A DNA stretch of 64,000 bases from Phycisphaerales bacterium (GTDB taxonomy: Bacteria; Planctomycetota; Phycisphaerae; Phycisphaerales; UBA1924): contig JADLFE010000004.1 in NCBI GenBank assembly GCA_020845755.1, positions 62,001 through 126,000 on the forward strand. Reading direction: 5' to 3'. The notes beneath the pieces are model-generated. The model saw only the letters and a list, made by a program, of their open reading frames with translations. It made no database searches and had not been told where the DNA came from. Each line of letters starts with the position of its first letter. The first letter of the stretch is position 1. Shown here in pieces: positions 53,327 to 63,162 of the stretch. The translations under genes were made by a program, and so were the position numbers.

Positions 53327-53995
53327 ATGGGCCTCTCGCTATCGCGTTTGATCCCCGGCGTTCTTGTCGCCTGCGTGGCCGCTTCGGCCGCCAACGCACA
53401 AATCCACACCCTGTACGAAAACAACTTCGAGAGCGGACGACTCGGTTCTGAATGGACCGGCCCGACCAGCGTCGACTCTCATTACCAACGCTACTTCTCC
53501 GTCTTCAACGGTCGCTATACCAACGACACCATCACCCTCTCGCTCGACCCCGCGCCCAATCCCGGCGCTGGTAAGTACAACCTCTACACCCTCCGCTTCG
53601 ATCTCTACGTCATCGATTCGTGGGACGGCAACAACCAGGCCTATGGCCCCGACACCTTCGCCGTCTCGCTCGGAAACACCAAACTCTTCCTTGAAACCTT
53701 CTCCAACCAGGACACCAACCAGACATATGCACGCCGCCCCGACGCGGGCCCGTATCAGATGGGCTTCAACAACTCGTGGAAGGACTCGATCTACCGCAAT
53801 ATCGCGGTCCAGTTCACAGCCCCGCAGGATCAGAAACTCAAACTCTCGTTCACCGGCAAGAACCTTCAGTCGATGAGCGACGAGTCCTGGGGCATCGATA
53901 ATGTCCGTGTCCGCTATGAGTCCGTGCCCGCCCCCGGTGCCGCGGCTCTCCTAGGCATGGGCGGTCTCCTCGCCGCCCGCCGCCGACGCTCGTAA
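53327..53995 (+). CDS. exported PEP-CTERM-like protein
   Basis: 222 residues. GGAGGA lies seven bases before the ATG. A Sec signal (about residues 1-24, ending ASAANA) is followed by a beta-rich domain with ENNFESGRLGSEW, LRFDLYVIDSWDG, NTKLFLETFSNQ and WGIDNVRVRYES, resembling a lectin or jelly-roll surface domain. The C-terminus is a sorting signal: VPAPGAAALLGMGGLLAARRRR, that is a PAPG motif, a short hydrophobic stretch and an arginine cluster, as in planctomycete PEP-CTERM proteins. It is probably processed and kept at the cell surface. Function of the main domain unknown. Confidence 0.82.
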   Translation: MGLSLSRLIPGVLVACVAASAANAQIHTLYENNFESGRLGSEWTGPTSVDSHYQRYFSVFNGRYTNDTITLSLDPAPNPGAGKYNLYTLRFDLYVIDSWDGNNQAYGPDTFAVSLGNTKLFLETFSNQDTNQTYARRPDAGPYQMGFNNSWKDSIYRNIAVQFTAPQDQKLKLSFTGKNLQSMSDESWGIDNVRVRYESVPAPGAAALLGMGGLLAARRRRS

Positions 53996-54130
53996 CCCCA
54001 AACCCTCCGACACCGCGCCACACACGCGGCGTCGATCTCGCACGCGTCCGGTCCCTGATATCCGCTCTGACCTCGATCCTCAATCACGACTGTTCAACGA
54101 CGGTCAGTCCCGTCTCTTTTCCTCCAAAGC

Positions 54131-54169
54131 CAGGGCCCCGACGCTTGTCGCGTCGGGGTCCTGTTTTTT
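54131..54169 (+). terminator. intrinsic terminator after PEP-CTERM-like gene
   Basis: A 14-base-pair stem (CAGGGCCCCGACGC with GCGTCGGGGTCCTG, one G-U), TTGTC loop and six T residues at 54164-54169, 135 bases after the stop. One of the strongest terminators in the window. Confidence 0.92.
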
Positions 54170-54198
54170 CACTGCGAATCCGCTCCGACCACGCCCCG

Positions 54199-56184
54199 TC
54201 AGCGCACGCCAGGCTCAACCAGCATCGCGCCCGCGAGGATCGGCGATGTCAGGAGGGAGCGCGAGCGATCGAGCACGGTGACGACCTGCCAGACGCCGGA
54301 GTCCACCGACGCATGCGCCCGCTGGTACCCGCCGCCAGGAAGGACGATCTCGAGGTCGGACATCGAGACGGGGTTCATACCCACCTCGCGTTGATTCCCG
54401 GCAGCGCCGATCGCCCCCGCCGCAATGATCGGCGACAACTGCATGATCGCGCCCAGCGCGCCCCCCGCGTTCACGAGCATCGAACGATCCGCGTGGGTAT
54501 CAACCACATAGTTCTGCCCGTCCCAATACCCGACCTGGATCGACGGGAGCACCCCGCTCGACAACTCGCGATACGTGGGAACAAGCAGCCCAACGCTCCG
54601 CCCTTCCCCATGCATGGGCGGCGTCGACATCGCGTTGGACACGCCCGAACCCAGCATGCTCACCAGCGGATAGCCCGCGTGCAGCATCCGGCTCGTATCG
54701 ATGAACGTGAGCGACGTCACCCCGTTGTGCTTCTTCCGCAGCGACGCCACGCCGGGCACCCCAGCCAGCCCCGCGTCACCCTTCCCCGCGGCCTGCAACG
54801 CCGCCGCCAGCGTCGCCTGCGGCGTCACACCCACGATGAACCAACTCTCCGTCGCCGCATACGTCAGTTCCAGCGGGATCGGCAGCCCGTGGAACCGCAG
54901 GCTCATCAGTTCAACCCCCTGCTCCTTCCACGAACGGACCCGCAGGTACCGCCCGACCTCGTTGTTCTGCGCCAACGCCGCGTTGGCAAACGCAACCAAC
55001 TTGGCGTGCGCCTCCACAAACTTCGCACGGTCCTTGTAGTTCAACATCGCCACCATCGAACCGATCGAACCCCCGCCCGTCGCGTCCGAGGCGTAGTAGC
55101 CGAACGTATCGCCGAGCGCATCGAGCACATCGACCTTCAGATCAACGCCGGTCATCTGCTTGAACTGCTCCAGCCCCTGCCCCGCCTCCGGCGACTGGCT
55201 CACCACTTGATCCAGCGTGCGACGCAGCGTGGACAGCCCGCCCCGGCTCATCGACGCCCACGTCGCATCGCCGGGAATGATCTTGAGTTCCGCGTCGCTC
55301 AACGCCTCCTTGCCGAACCCAAGCCGCTCCGCGTACGGCGCGGCATCCACCACGCTCAAACGCGTGAGCGAGTCTTCCTTCGTGTACCCGGCCTCGTAAC
55401 GCACCTTGATCGCGTTCTGCCCGATCAGACCCGATCCCGACAACTCCCCCATCATCTGATTCAATTGCGGGTTCTGCGGGCCCGCCGCCATCTGCGCGAA
55501 ACTGGCCAGCGGCGTCAACGCGCTGAAATCAATCTCCCCCGACACGTACGCGTCTGGAATCGTCGTCTTCGGCACGTTCGCAAACGCCGAATCAGGATTG
55601 TCCAGCGTCCCCACGATGATCTCGTACTTCCAACCGTCCACGCCCTGACGAGGCCCGTAACTCACCCGCGCAAAGTTCGGGATCTGCGTGTCGTCCATCG
55701 TCGCGATCCGCTTGTTCCCGACCGGCGCCGGAGGCAGATTCGCGCCCGCCAGCATCGCCTTGATCTGCGCGTGCGCCACCTCCGCCGATTTCTGATCCTC
55801 AAAGTCCGCGCTGAACACGATCCCGTAGTTGTACAACCCGTCCGCCACGTTCCCCGCATTCAGCGTGATCGCCACGTGACCAGGCCGAGACAGCGTCGAT
55901 ATGACCGTGTTGAGCGCGCCCGCTGCCTGCTCGTTGAACTGACCGTTCGACTCCTTGGGGATCTCGTTGACGCGCGCGGGGAGCATCTTCAGCGCCTCCG
56001 CGAAACGCTGGTCCTTGGCATCCACAAGCCAGCGATTGAGGGCCGCGTGCTTCATCACGAACAACGTCTGCACCTTCGGCGGCTCGACCTCCGGACGAGC
56101 GATCGCGCTCCCCGCGAGACAAACCACCGAAAGGCCAACCACTCCCGCGCGAAGAATCTGGCGAGGCCGCGTGATGCTGTTCAT
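54199..56184 (-). CDS. large exported protein of unknown function
   Basis: 661 residues from ATG 56184. A Sec signal (RAGVVGLSVVCLAGSAIA) predicts export. The rest is a long mixed alpha/beta protein with no recognised catalytic motif: FVMKHAALNRWLVDAKDQRF, LDALGDTFGYYASDATGGG, MVAMLNYKDRAKFVEAHAKL, LTYAATESWFIVGVTPQATL. It has the look of DUF3352-like exported proteins of planctomycetes, but I cannot confirm that. The gene lies alone on the minus strand, starting 155 bases from a divergent GT9 gene. Confidence 0.75.
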   Translation of the reverse strand: MNSITRPRQILRAGVVGLSVVCLAGSAIARPEVEPPKVQTLFVMKHAALNRWLVDAKDQRFAEALKMLPARVNEIPKESNGQFNEQAAGALNTVISTLSRPGHVAITLNAGNVADGLYNYGIVFSADFEDQKSAEVAHAQIKAMLAGANLPPAPVGNKRIATMDDTQIPNFARVSYGPRQGVDGWKYEIIVGTLDNPDSAFANVPKTTIPDAYVSGEIDFSALTPLASFAQMAAGPQNPQLNQMMGELSGSGLIGQNAIKVRYEAGYTKEDSLTRLSVVDAAPYAERLGFGKEALSDAELKIIPGDATWASMSRGGLSTLRRTLDQVVSQSPEAGQGLEQFKQMTGVDLKVDVLDALGDTFGYYASDATGGGSIGSMVAMLNYKDRAKFVEAHAKLVAFANAALAQNNEVGRYLRVRSWKEQGVELMSLRFHGLPIPLELTYAATESWFIVGVTPQATLAAALQAAGKGDAGLAGVPGVASLRKKHNGVTSLTFIDTSRMLHAGYPLVSMLGSGVSNAMSTPPMHGEGRSVGLLVPTYRELSSGVLPSIQVGYWDGQNYVVDTHADRSMLVNAGGALGAIMQLSPIIAAGAIGAAGNQREVGMNPVSMSDLEIVLPGGGYQRAHASVDSGVWQVVTVLDRSRSLLTSPILAGAMLVEPGVR

Positions 56185-56339
56185 ATCGTGCTCCCGGTCG
56201 GCGTTCCGACCCTTATGTGGACGTGAGACCGGCCCGGACTCTCGGGCCGCCATCGCTCTTCTTGAACACTTAGGGAAGGCCCCAAGCGGATTTCAGGGTC
56301 CGACAGGCGGCGGAATATCGCCGTACCATCAAGGCCCCG

Positions 56340-57455
56340 GTGGATAGTTGTACACCCAGCCGCGTGCTTTTGATTCGCCCAAGCGCACTTGGAGATGTCT
56401 GCCGTTCTGTCCCCGTCCTCGCGAGCCTCCGCCGCGCCTTCCCAAAGGCCACCATCGACTGGCTGGTCAACGACACGTTCTCCGCGGCGATCGAGCATCA
56501 TCCGGCACTGTCAAACGTTGTTCCCTTTGCTCGCAAGGCACTCGGGGAGGGCCTCCGTCGCCTGAACACCCGCCCGACACGCGACTTCCTCGCCGGATTG
56601 CGACGAACAAACTACGACCTCGTCGTCGACGCCCAGGGACTCTTCCGTTCCGGATTCTTCGCCCGTGCAACTGGCGCCCAGCGACGCGTTGGCTTTGCCA
56701 ACGCTCGCGAACTCGGCTGGGCATTCATGACCGAACGACATGAGGTCGACCGCGGAATGCACACCGTCGACCGGATGCTCAAACTCCTCGAACTCGCCGC
56801 CATCCCACCCGTCCCCGATATGCGCCTCTACTCGGACGCGCCCCATCGAGATGCCATCGCACGCTTGATCGGCGAGGGCGACCGGCCCATCGTCATCGCC
56901 CCCACCAGCCGCTGGCCCGGTAAACAGTGGCCCGCCGACCGCTTCGCCGCTCTCACGCGACACCTCGTCTCACGCGGGCACCGCGTCGCCGTCGTCGGCG
57001 CCCCGTCCGAACGCGAGCAGTGCGCCGAACTCCTCTCCATCGCCGCCGAAGACATCCGCGTCCTCGATCTGGTCGGCAAAACCGGCGTCGCGGGCCTCAT
57101 GGCCCTCATCGAGCAGTGCCCGCTGGTCGTCGCCAACGACTCCGCCCCGCTCCACATCGCCGTGGGCTTCGATCGCCCGCTCGTCGCCCTCTTCGGACCC
57201 ACCAGGATCGCCACCGTCGGACCCTACCGACGCGACAACGACGTGATTCAGCACGTCCGCGACGACGACTCCATGGACCACAAGAACCAAGCAAGCGGCC
57301 GCACGCTCATGGCGCGCATCACCACCGCGGAAGTGATCGAGGCAACAGAACGCCGCCTCGCGCGTTCCTCCAACGACCACCGCCCTCATCACGCCGACAC
57401 CCGCCCAGACCAGGATCAGCCCCCATCGCACCGATCCGCGACCCGACCCACTTAG
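56340..57455 (+). CDS. GT9 heptosyltransferase-like glycosyltransferase
   Basis: 371 residues, GTG start. Family GT9 adds heptose or similar sugars to lipopolysaccharide core. Visible blocks: RVLLIRPSALGDVCRSVPVLASLR at the start (the G-D pair is typical), LVVDAQGLFRS, RVGFANARE, VIAPTSRWPGKQWPADRFAAL, LVGKTGVAGLMALIEQCPLVVANDSAPLHIA and ALFGPTRIATVGPY. The last 40 residues are His/Pro/Arg-rich, outside the fold. The stop codon shares TTAG (57452-57455) with the stop of the convergent carboxypeptidase gene. Confidence 0.88.
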   Translation: MDSCTPSRVLLIRPSALGDVCRSVPVLASLRRAFPKATIDWLVNDTFSAAIEHHPALSNVVPFARKALGEGLRRLNTRPTRDFLAGLRRTNYDLVVDAQGLFRSGFFARATGAQRRVGFANARELGWAFMTERHEVDRGMHTVDRMLKLLELAAIPPVPDMRLYSDAPHRDAIARLIGEGDRPIVIAPTSRWPGKQWPADRFAALTRHLVSRGHRVAVVGAPSEREQCAELLSIAAEDIRVLDLVGKTGVAGLMALIEQCPLVVANDSAPLHIAVGFDRPLVALFGPTRIATVGPYRRDNDVIQHVRDDDSMDHKNQASGRTLMARITTAEVIEATERRLARSSNDHRPHHADTRPDQDQPPSHRSATRPT

Positions 57456-59776
57456 TTCTCGAACTCCTCCGCGAACGCGTCGTAATCCAACGCGTTCACG
57501 AACCCGTCGAGGTTGAAGTCGGCACGCGCGTCCCCGCTCTCAAACCACTCCGCGAACAGGTCATAGTCCAGGCCGTTCACGAATCCATCCCCGTTGATGT
57601 CCGCCGGGTCGCGCGGGCACGCCGCCACCACCACCTTCACATCATCGACCGCCGCCTCGACAACCGAGCCCCCGCCCTGGTCCTGCGCCACGAATCGGAT
57701 CTTCATCGTCTCGCTCGGCGCCACCACCGAATCCACCGTGAAACTCTTGTACACCCACGCCCCGGCGTTCTCCGTCACCGTCTCCAGCGTGTGCCACGTC
57801 GCGCCGTTGTCGTTCGAGATCTCGACCGGCATCGTGTCGCTGCTCGGGTTGCTCCCCTGGTTGTTCGAATACCACCGCCAGTAACTCACGATCGTGCCGC
57901 GCCGCACCACGTCCCCGGGCACCAGCCCGCTGAACGTCGGCGACGTCAGCGTCGTCTTCCCGCCGTCGATGTCATAGTCCCCAACCGCCCCGCCGCGCCC
58001 GTCGGTCACGAAGCACTTGGTCCCGCTGGCCGTGTGATCATCGCCGGGCTGGGCCGCCGTCGCCACCGGATCCGCGACCTCCCACTTGCCCGTCGTCGCG
58101 TTGTCGCCCGCCGTCGTCAGCGACCACCCGCTGTTCACCTCGCACGGATCATCGACCTTCACTGTTATCTCCGCCGCGGGCGCTATGAAGGAGCCCGTCG
58201 GCGCATCCGCCGGCAATCGCACCACCTTCCCGCTCGTCGTCGACGCCTCCACGTAGAACTCAACTCCCGTGCCGCACCACGCCGCGGGCAGCGTCGCGCT
58301 GTACATCGACCCGCCCAACGACGTCAGCGCCGTCGACGCATACGTCCCCGACCCCACCCGCGCATACGACTTCAGCGACGAAGCGTTCAGCGTCTCGCCC
58401 GGCGACGCGACGATGCTCACCCGCACGCTGCTCGTCGCGTTCGCATCCACGAACGCCGGCACCCCGTCCGGGAGCGAGATCTTCGCCGGGAACGCGATCG
58501 CGCTCGCCAACTCGGTCATCCCCGCCATGATCTCCTCGCCGTTGGGAATGATCTGGTCCGCCGGAAGCACAAACCCATACGTCCCCGTGTCGCGAAGTTC
58601 GATTCCCCACGAATAGATCTTCCGCGGCGTGCTCCCCGCACCGTAATACCAGTCCCCGCTCGCACCTGACGCCGGATAGATCGTCGTGTACGTCGGCCCG
58701 GCGTCGTAGAACTGCCCGTGAACGCCCTGGATCGCACCCTGCATCGACGCGTTCAACTGATCAAAGATCGCCGCGTCAGGCGGGAGCACGCTCGTGTAAC
58801 TCCACGGCGAAAGAAGCAACTGCGAATAACTGTGGAAGTCGATCGCAACGCGCAACCGCGGGTTCGCCAGCACCAGGTCTCGCATCACCTGCGTCTCAGG
58901 CTCGCTGAACGCCGAAGGCCCGCGATACGTATCGTCGCTCGGGTTCGTACTCGCCCCCTCACCGCCCCACTGATACCCCCAGTTCCGGTTGAGATCGACT
59001 CCGTACGACCCTCCGTTGTTCCGACGGTTCTTCCGCCACAGGCGATTCGTTGTCCACGTGTACTCATAGCCGTCGGCGTTCACCACAGGAACGATCACGA
59101 ACTCCACCCGATCCAGGAGCGCCTTGGAAATCCCGCCCGATCCATACTGCATCAGAAACTGATCACCAAGGAACATGCTCACCATCGGGCTGATCCACTC
59201 ACGCGCGTGCTGCGCACCGTGCCACAACAACTGCGGCCGGCTTGCCTTCGGAAACTCCGCCGAATCCGGGCCCGTGATCTTCACCCCCCTGATCGCGCGA
59301 TTCTCAAGCGAGGTTCCCGCCGTGAATGTCGTCACCAGCCCCGGATACGCAGCCGCCCACGCGTTCAACTGCGTGTTGATCTCCGCCAGCGTCTTGTAGT
59401 TCTGGAACCACGAGAGATCACGCTGCTGACGCCGCCGCAGAACCTCCGCACGCTCCGCCTCGATCAGGCCCTGGACATCCGCGATCAGTACCCGCGTCGG
59501 AAGCCCAAGCCCCTCCAGCGCCGCCTGCCTGGCGGGCGATACCTGCACATCAAGATCGCCCAGCCCCGGGCTGTGCGTCCATACATCATCCGCCAGGCTC
59601 GTCACAGCCAGATACTCGCGAGCGTCCTTCACCGTCACGCGGTACACCTTGTGCCCATCAAACCGCGCCACCGGCTCCGTCGCGCCCGCCTCGATCTGCC
59701 CCAACGCCATCGATCCCATCGCCGTGACGATCAAACCGGCGATCAGCGTCGCCACCGCGGTCCTGCTGCTCTTCAT
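57452..59776 (-). CDS. exported M14 zinc carboxypeptidase with dockerin-like C-terminus
   Basis: 774 residues. The ATG at 59776 is used because GGGAG lies six bases upstream; an ATG at 59782 is too close to that site. A Sec signal is followed by a propeptide, then the M14 domain: zinc ligands in QHAREW (His and Glu) and IDFHSYS (His), GVDLNRNWGYQWGG for substrate, and the catalytic Glu in GIELRDTG. Then come beta-sandwich domains (FAQ... to MKIRFVAQDQGGGSV) and a dockerin-like module at the end. The enzyme removes C-terminal residues from extracellular peptides. The tail lacks the final Gly-Cys seen in the GDSL protein. Confidence 0.93.
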   Translation of the reverse strand: MKSSRTAVATLIAGLIVTAMGSMALGQIEAGATEPVARFDGHKVYRVTVKDAREYLAVTSLADDVWTHSPGLGDLDVQVSPARQAALEGLGLPTRVLIADVQGLIEAERAEVLRRRQQRDLSWFQNYKTLAEINTQLNAWAAAYPGLVTTFTAGTSLENRAIRGVKITGPDSAEFPKASRPQLLWHGAQHAREWISPMVSMFLGDQFLMQYGSGGISKALLDRVEFVIVPVVNADGYEYTWTTNRLWRKNRRNNGGSYGVDLNRNWGYQWGGEGASTNPSDDTYRGPSAFSEPETQVMRDLVLANPRLRVAIDFHSYSQLLLSPWSYTSVLPPDAAIFDQLNASMQGAIQGVHGQFYDAGPTYTTIYPASGASGDWYYGAGSTPRKIYSWGIELRDTGTYGFVLPADQIIPNGEEIMAGMTELASAIAFPAKISLPDGVPAFVDANATSSVRVSIVASPGETLNASSLKSYARVGSGTYASTALTSLGGSMYSATLPAAWCGTGVEFYVEASTTSGKVVRLPADAPTGSFIAPAAEITVKVDDPCEVNSGWSLTTAGDNATTGKWEVADPVATAAQPGDDHTASGTKCFVTDGRGGAVGDYDIDGGKTTLTSPTFSGLVPGDVVRRGTIVSYWRWYSNNQGSNPSSDTMPVEISNDNGATWHTLETVTENAGAWVYKSFTVDSVVAPSETMKIRFVAQDQGGGSVVEAAVDDVKVVVAACPRDPADINGDGFVNGLDYDLFAEWFESGDARADFNLDGFVNALDYDAFAEEFEN
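57455..57607 (-). repeat. dockerin-like module, copy in M14 carboxypeptidase
   Basis: Codes for 51 residues with two EF-hand-like calcium loops (DINGDGFVNGLDYD and DFNLDGFVNALDYD), each followed by FAEWF/FAEEF. The stretch FVNGLDYDLFAEWFES is identical to that in the GDSL hydrolase, although the codons differ at many third positions. Confidence 0.85.
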
Positions 59777-60043
59777 GTTCATCTCCCGCTCTCGCGATCA
59801 ATTGACGTCCGGCCGACCGGGCTCGGGCGACCATACCTCTCTTCGGGCCCCGCCCGCCCTCTGTTGCCCGCGATCCAAACTCGGCCCGTGGGCCACGACC
59901 CGGTTTCGACCATTCTCCTCCAAATCGGGTGGCGTTCAAGCCCCGTTCACCTCGCTCGTGCGCAATATCGCGGTGATGCACCAATTTCGCCCCTCAAGAC
60001 TTGCGGCCGCCCCTCCGCTCGATCAGAATCGCTCCCAAGGACC

Positions 60044-61861
60044 ATGACCACTCCCCGAACAAACCCGTTCCACACACTCCCGTACACCCCCGGCCCCGGC
60101 GTACTCGCCTGCCTCCTCCTCGCCCTCACTACCCTCCTCCTCCCCGTGCGGACGCTCGCGCAGGTCGAGGGTTTCGAATTCAAGAAGGGATTCGCCAAGG
60201 TGTTCGAAAACGGTGCCGTCGCCGCGGATCATTCCATCGCAAGCCAGGCCGGCGCCGAGATCCTCCGCGCCGGCGGAAACGCCATCGACGCCGCCGTCGC
60301 TACCTCGCTCACCCTCTCGATCGTCCGCCCCTACTCCTGCGGAATCGGCGGCGGCGGGTTCATGATCGTCCACCTCGTCGATCACCCGACCCACCCCCCC
60401 ATCGACATCGCCATCAACTACCGCGAGCAGTGCCCCGCCGCCTACGGCCCGGACTACTTCGAAAAGTGCGACCTCGCCGGGCTCGGTGAGCACACCAGCA
60501 CCCACGGCGGGCGCGCCGTCGCCATCCCCGGCACCGTCGCCGGGCTCCTCCACGCGCTCGATCTCTACGGCACGATGACGCGCGAACAGGTCTTCGCGCC
60601 CGCCATCCGCGCCGCCGAAGAGGGCTTCCTCGTCGACGACCACTACGCCATCAGCATCCGCGAGCCCGAGGTCATGGGCTTCCTCAAAGACCGCCCCGAT
60701 CGACAGGCACAATTCTCGTTCATCTGGAATCGCTTCCTGAATCGCGGCGAAATCAATGTCGGCGATCGCATCCGCCTCCCCGAGCAGGCTGCGGCGCTGC
60801 GCCTCATCGCACGCGACGGCAAGAACGCGTTCTATAAGGGCCCCATCGCCGAATCGATCGTCAAGGCCGTTCGACTCGCCGGCGGCGAGATGACGCACGC
60901 GGACCTGGAGAACTTCAAGGTCGTCGAGTCCGAGCCGCTCCGTGCCGACTTCATGGGCCGACAACTCATGATGATGCCGCCGCCCTCGTCCGGCGGGATC
61001 GCCGTCGCCCAGGTCTTTGATATCCTCGAATCTCGCCCCGAACTGACGCGCAGCGGCGCCAACAGCGTTTCATATATCCATGGCGTCACCGAGGCTCTCA
61101 AGCACGCCTTCGCCGATCGCGCCCGCTACGTCGCCGATCCCGCGTTCGTACCCGTCCCGACTGGAATGCTCCTCTCCCCCGCGTACATCCGCGCCCTGGC
61201 CAATCGCATCGATCCAACGCGGACCTTCGACGCGGCGCAGTACGGCGGGCCGCAGGACGCCAATCACCTTCCCGAAGATCACGGCACCAGCCACCTCTGC
61301 GTGGTCGATGCCAAGGGCAACGCCGTTGCGTGTACCGAAACCATCAACCTCATCTTCGGCTCTCTCACCTGCGCCGAGCCGTACGGGTTCATCCTGAACA
61401 ACGAGATGGACGACTTCGTGACGCGGCGCGGGACGGCCAACGCCTTCGGGCTCGTCGAGTCTGAGAAGAACATGCCATCGCCTGGAAAGCGGCCGCTCTC
61501 GTGCATGTCGCCGATCATCGCGGTGGACGATCAAGGCGTCGCGCTGGTGACGGGCGCGGCGGGCGGGCCGCGGATCATCACCAGCACCGTGCAGGTCGCG
61601 CTCAACGTGCTGCAATGGGATCTCTCGGCCGAGCAGGCGATGCTCCTGCCTCGCTTCCACCACCAATGGACGCCCAACAAATTGCAGTTGGAAGAATCAC
61701 TCCGCGGCGAAACGCTGGAACAAGAACTGGTGAAACTCGGGCACGAGGTGACGACACGCAAGGCTGTCGGCAACGCGCAACTCATCCGGCGCGCCAAGAA
61801 CAGCAAGGGCTACGAGGCGGCGTGCGATCCGCGGAAGGGCGGCCTGCCGGCTGGGCATTGA
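60044..61861 (+). CDS. ggt: exported gamma-glutamyltransferase
   Basis: 605 residues. The ATG at 60044 has AAGGA six bases upstream and begins a hydrophobic signal (LACLLLALTTLLLPVRTLAQ). Gamma-glutamyltransferases cleave glutathione and other gamma-glutamyl compounds and split themselves into two chains. GGNAIDAAVATSLTLSIV and SCGIGGGGFMIV are family blocks of the large chain. The self-cleavage and catalytic Thr is in DHGTSHLCVVD, near residue 415, and SPGKRPLSCMSPII follows in the small chain. The open frame reaches far upstream (58718) but that part is antisense to the carboxypeptidase gene and not coding. Confidence 0.94.
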   Translation: MTTPRTNPFHTLPYTPGPGVLACLLLALTTLLLPVRTLAQVEGFEFKKGFAKVFENGAVAADHSIASQAGAEILRAGGNAIDAAVATSLTLSIVRPYSCGIGGGGFMIVHLVDHPTHPPIDIAINYREQCPAAYGPDYFEKCDLAGLGEHTSTHGGRAVAIPGTVAGLLHALDLYGTMTREQVFAPAIRAAEEGFLVDDHYAISIREPEVMGFLKDRPDRQAQFSFIWNRFLNRGEINVGDRIRLPEQAAALRLIARDGKNAFYKGPIAESIVKAVRLAGGEMTHADLENFKVVESEPLRADFMGRQLMMMPPPSSGGIAVAQVFDILESRPELTRSGANSVSYIHGVTEALKHAFADRARYVADPAFVPVPTGMLLSPAYIRALANRIDPTRTFDAAQYGGPQDANHLPEDHGTSHLCVVDAKGNAVACTETINLIFGSLTCAEPYGFILNNEMDDFVTRRGTANAFGLVESEKNMPSPGKRPLSCMSPIIAVDDQGVALVTGAAGGPRIITSTVQVALNVLQWDLSAEQAMLLPRFHHQWTPNKLQLEESLRGETLEQELVKLGHEVTTRKAVGNAQLIRRAKNSKGYEAACDPRKGGLPAGH

Positions 61862-61964
61862 GGATTCACGGCGAAGGTCGCTGAGGCGCGCGGAGAAGAG
61901 AAGACTCCCATCGAAACGCAGAGAAGTAGAAACAGCACGAAAAGCAGGAAGAGGAGGAGAAGGC

Positions 61965-63146
61965 ATGAACATCAAGATCAATCGGATGTGGGCGGCGGGC
62001 TGGGTCTCGGGCTGTGCCGCGGCGTGGATGGTGGCCGCGGCCAGCGGGCAGGTGTCGCTGGGGGCCGCGGGCGACAGCCTCACCGATGAATACGCCGAGG
62101 AAACGTACAACTACGCGATGAACTGGGTCCAGCAACTCGAGCAGTTTCGGGCGGTGGACCTTGGGCCGACGGCGGCCGAGGCCGGTCAGTCCGGCGGAAC
62201 CTGGGGCGAACCGCGGCGCATGTACTTCAAGAACGACTGGGCCCGCTACGGCGCGACCTCGGCGTCGCTGCTCTCCGACGGGCAGCACACGGGCCTGGCG
62301 TCGATGGCGGCGGACATCGACCACGCCGTCATCGCGATCGGCGCCAATGACTTCTCGCCGACCAGCAGCGCCTACATCAACATCTACTTCGGCATCTGGA
62401 GCGCCTCGCAGATCACCAACTACGTCAACGGACGCATCGCCAACGTCACGACCGCGGTCAACACCGTGAGCAATTCGGGAATCAAGACCGTCCTCGTCGG
62501 GTTCCCTGACTACGGCGTGGCGCCGATCACCTACACCAGCGGCGTATACAACGACCCCGTCCGGCGCGAGCGCGTATCGACCGCGATCCGGCGAGTCAAC
62601 GACGGGCTCAAGAGCCTCGCCCGCGCCAAGGGACTCCCGTATGTCGATCTCTACGGGCTCTCCTGGGCCATGTTCGGCTCGCACACCCAGCACAACTCCA
62701 CGCTCACCATCGGCGGCGTGAGCATCAACCTCCTCGAAAACGACACGACCTCCCACTCCAACCCGCTGGCGGGGTTCGTCCACGACGGCGTACACCCGCA
62801 CACGACGTTGCAGGGCCTGTTTGCCAACGTCATGATGACCGCGCTCGACCTTGGCTACAACACCGGCTTCACCGCCTTCAGCGAGCAGGAGATCCTTCAG
62901 CACGCGGGGCTCTCGTACGGCGGGTCGGACACCATCGCGGCCCAACTCGGCGCATGGACCGATTACATCGTGAACTTTGCGTGCCTGGCCGACGTGAACG
63001 AAGATAGTTTCGTCAACGGGCTCGACTACGACCTCTTTGCCGAGTGGTTCGAGTCGGCGGACCCCCTCGCGGATTACAACGGCGACGGGTTCGTCAACGG
63101 GATCGACTACGACGAGTTCGCCGAGCAGTTCGAGTCCGGGTGCTGA
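61965..63146 (+). CDS. exported GDSL/SGNH hydrolase with dockerin-like C-terminus
   Basis: 393 residues. GAGGAGGAGA precedes the ATG. A Sec signal is followed by an SGNH domain: block I AAGDSLTDEYAEE (Ser of GDS), block III IAIGANDFS and block V with the catalytic pair in HDGVHPHTTLQG. It is an esterase or deacetylase, probably acting on polysaccharides. The last 55 residues form a dockerin-like module that starts after a Cys (FACLAD) and ends in ESGC. The gene converges on the phosphofructokinase gene, 16 bases apart. Substrate unknown. Confidence 0.88.
   Translation: MNIKINRMWAAGWVSGCAAAWMVAAASGQVSLGAAGDSLTDEYAEETYNYAMNWVQQLEQFRAVDLGPTAAEAGQSGGTWGEPRRMYFKNDWARYGATSASLLSDGQHTGLASMAADIDHAVIAIGANDFSPTSSAYINIYFGIWSASQITNYVNGRIANVTTAVNTVSNSGIKTVLVGFPDYGVAPITYTSGVYNDPVRRERVSTAIRRVNDGLKSLARAKGLPYVDLYGLSWAMFGSHTQHNSTLTIGGVSINLLENDTTSHSNPLAGFVHDGVHPHTTLQGLFANVMMTALDLGYNTGFTAFSEQEILQHAGLSYGGSDTIAAQLGAWTDYIVNFACLADVNEDSFVNGLDYDLFAEWFESADPLADYNGDGFVNGIDYDEFAEQFESGC
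62985..63143 (+). repeat. dockerin-like module, copy in GDSL hydrolase
   Basis: Codes for 53 residues: two calcium-loop repeats (DVNEDSFVNGLDYD and DYNGDGFVNGIDYD), ending QFESGC. A Cys just before the module and the final Cys could form a disulfide or an anchor. I recall planctomycete families named GC-type dockerins for such ends; that name is from memory. Confidence 0.85.
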
Positions 63147-63162
63147 ACCAGCACTTCATCAC

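Noticed and set aside
54145..56226. 693-codon open frame on the + strand
   Set aside because: It is the antisense of the exported protein gene, extremely rich in Arg and His, with no signal or fold. Long antisense frames are expected at this GC content.
58718..60043. Upstream extension of the gamma-glutamyltransferase frame by 442 codons
   Set aside because: Antisense of the carboxypeptidase gene; a ribosome site and signal peptide mark the true start at 60044.
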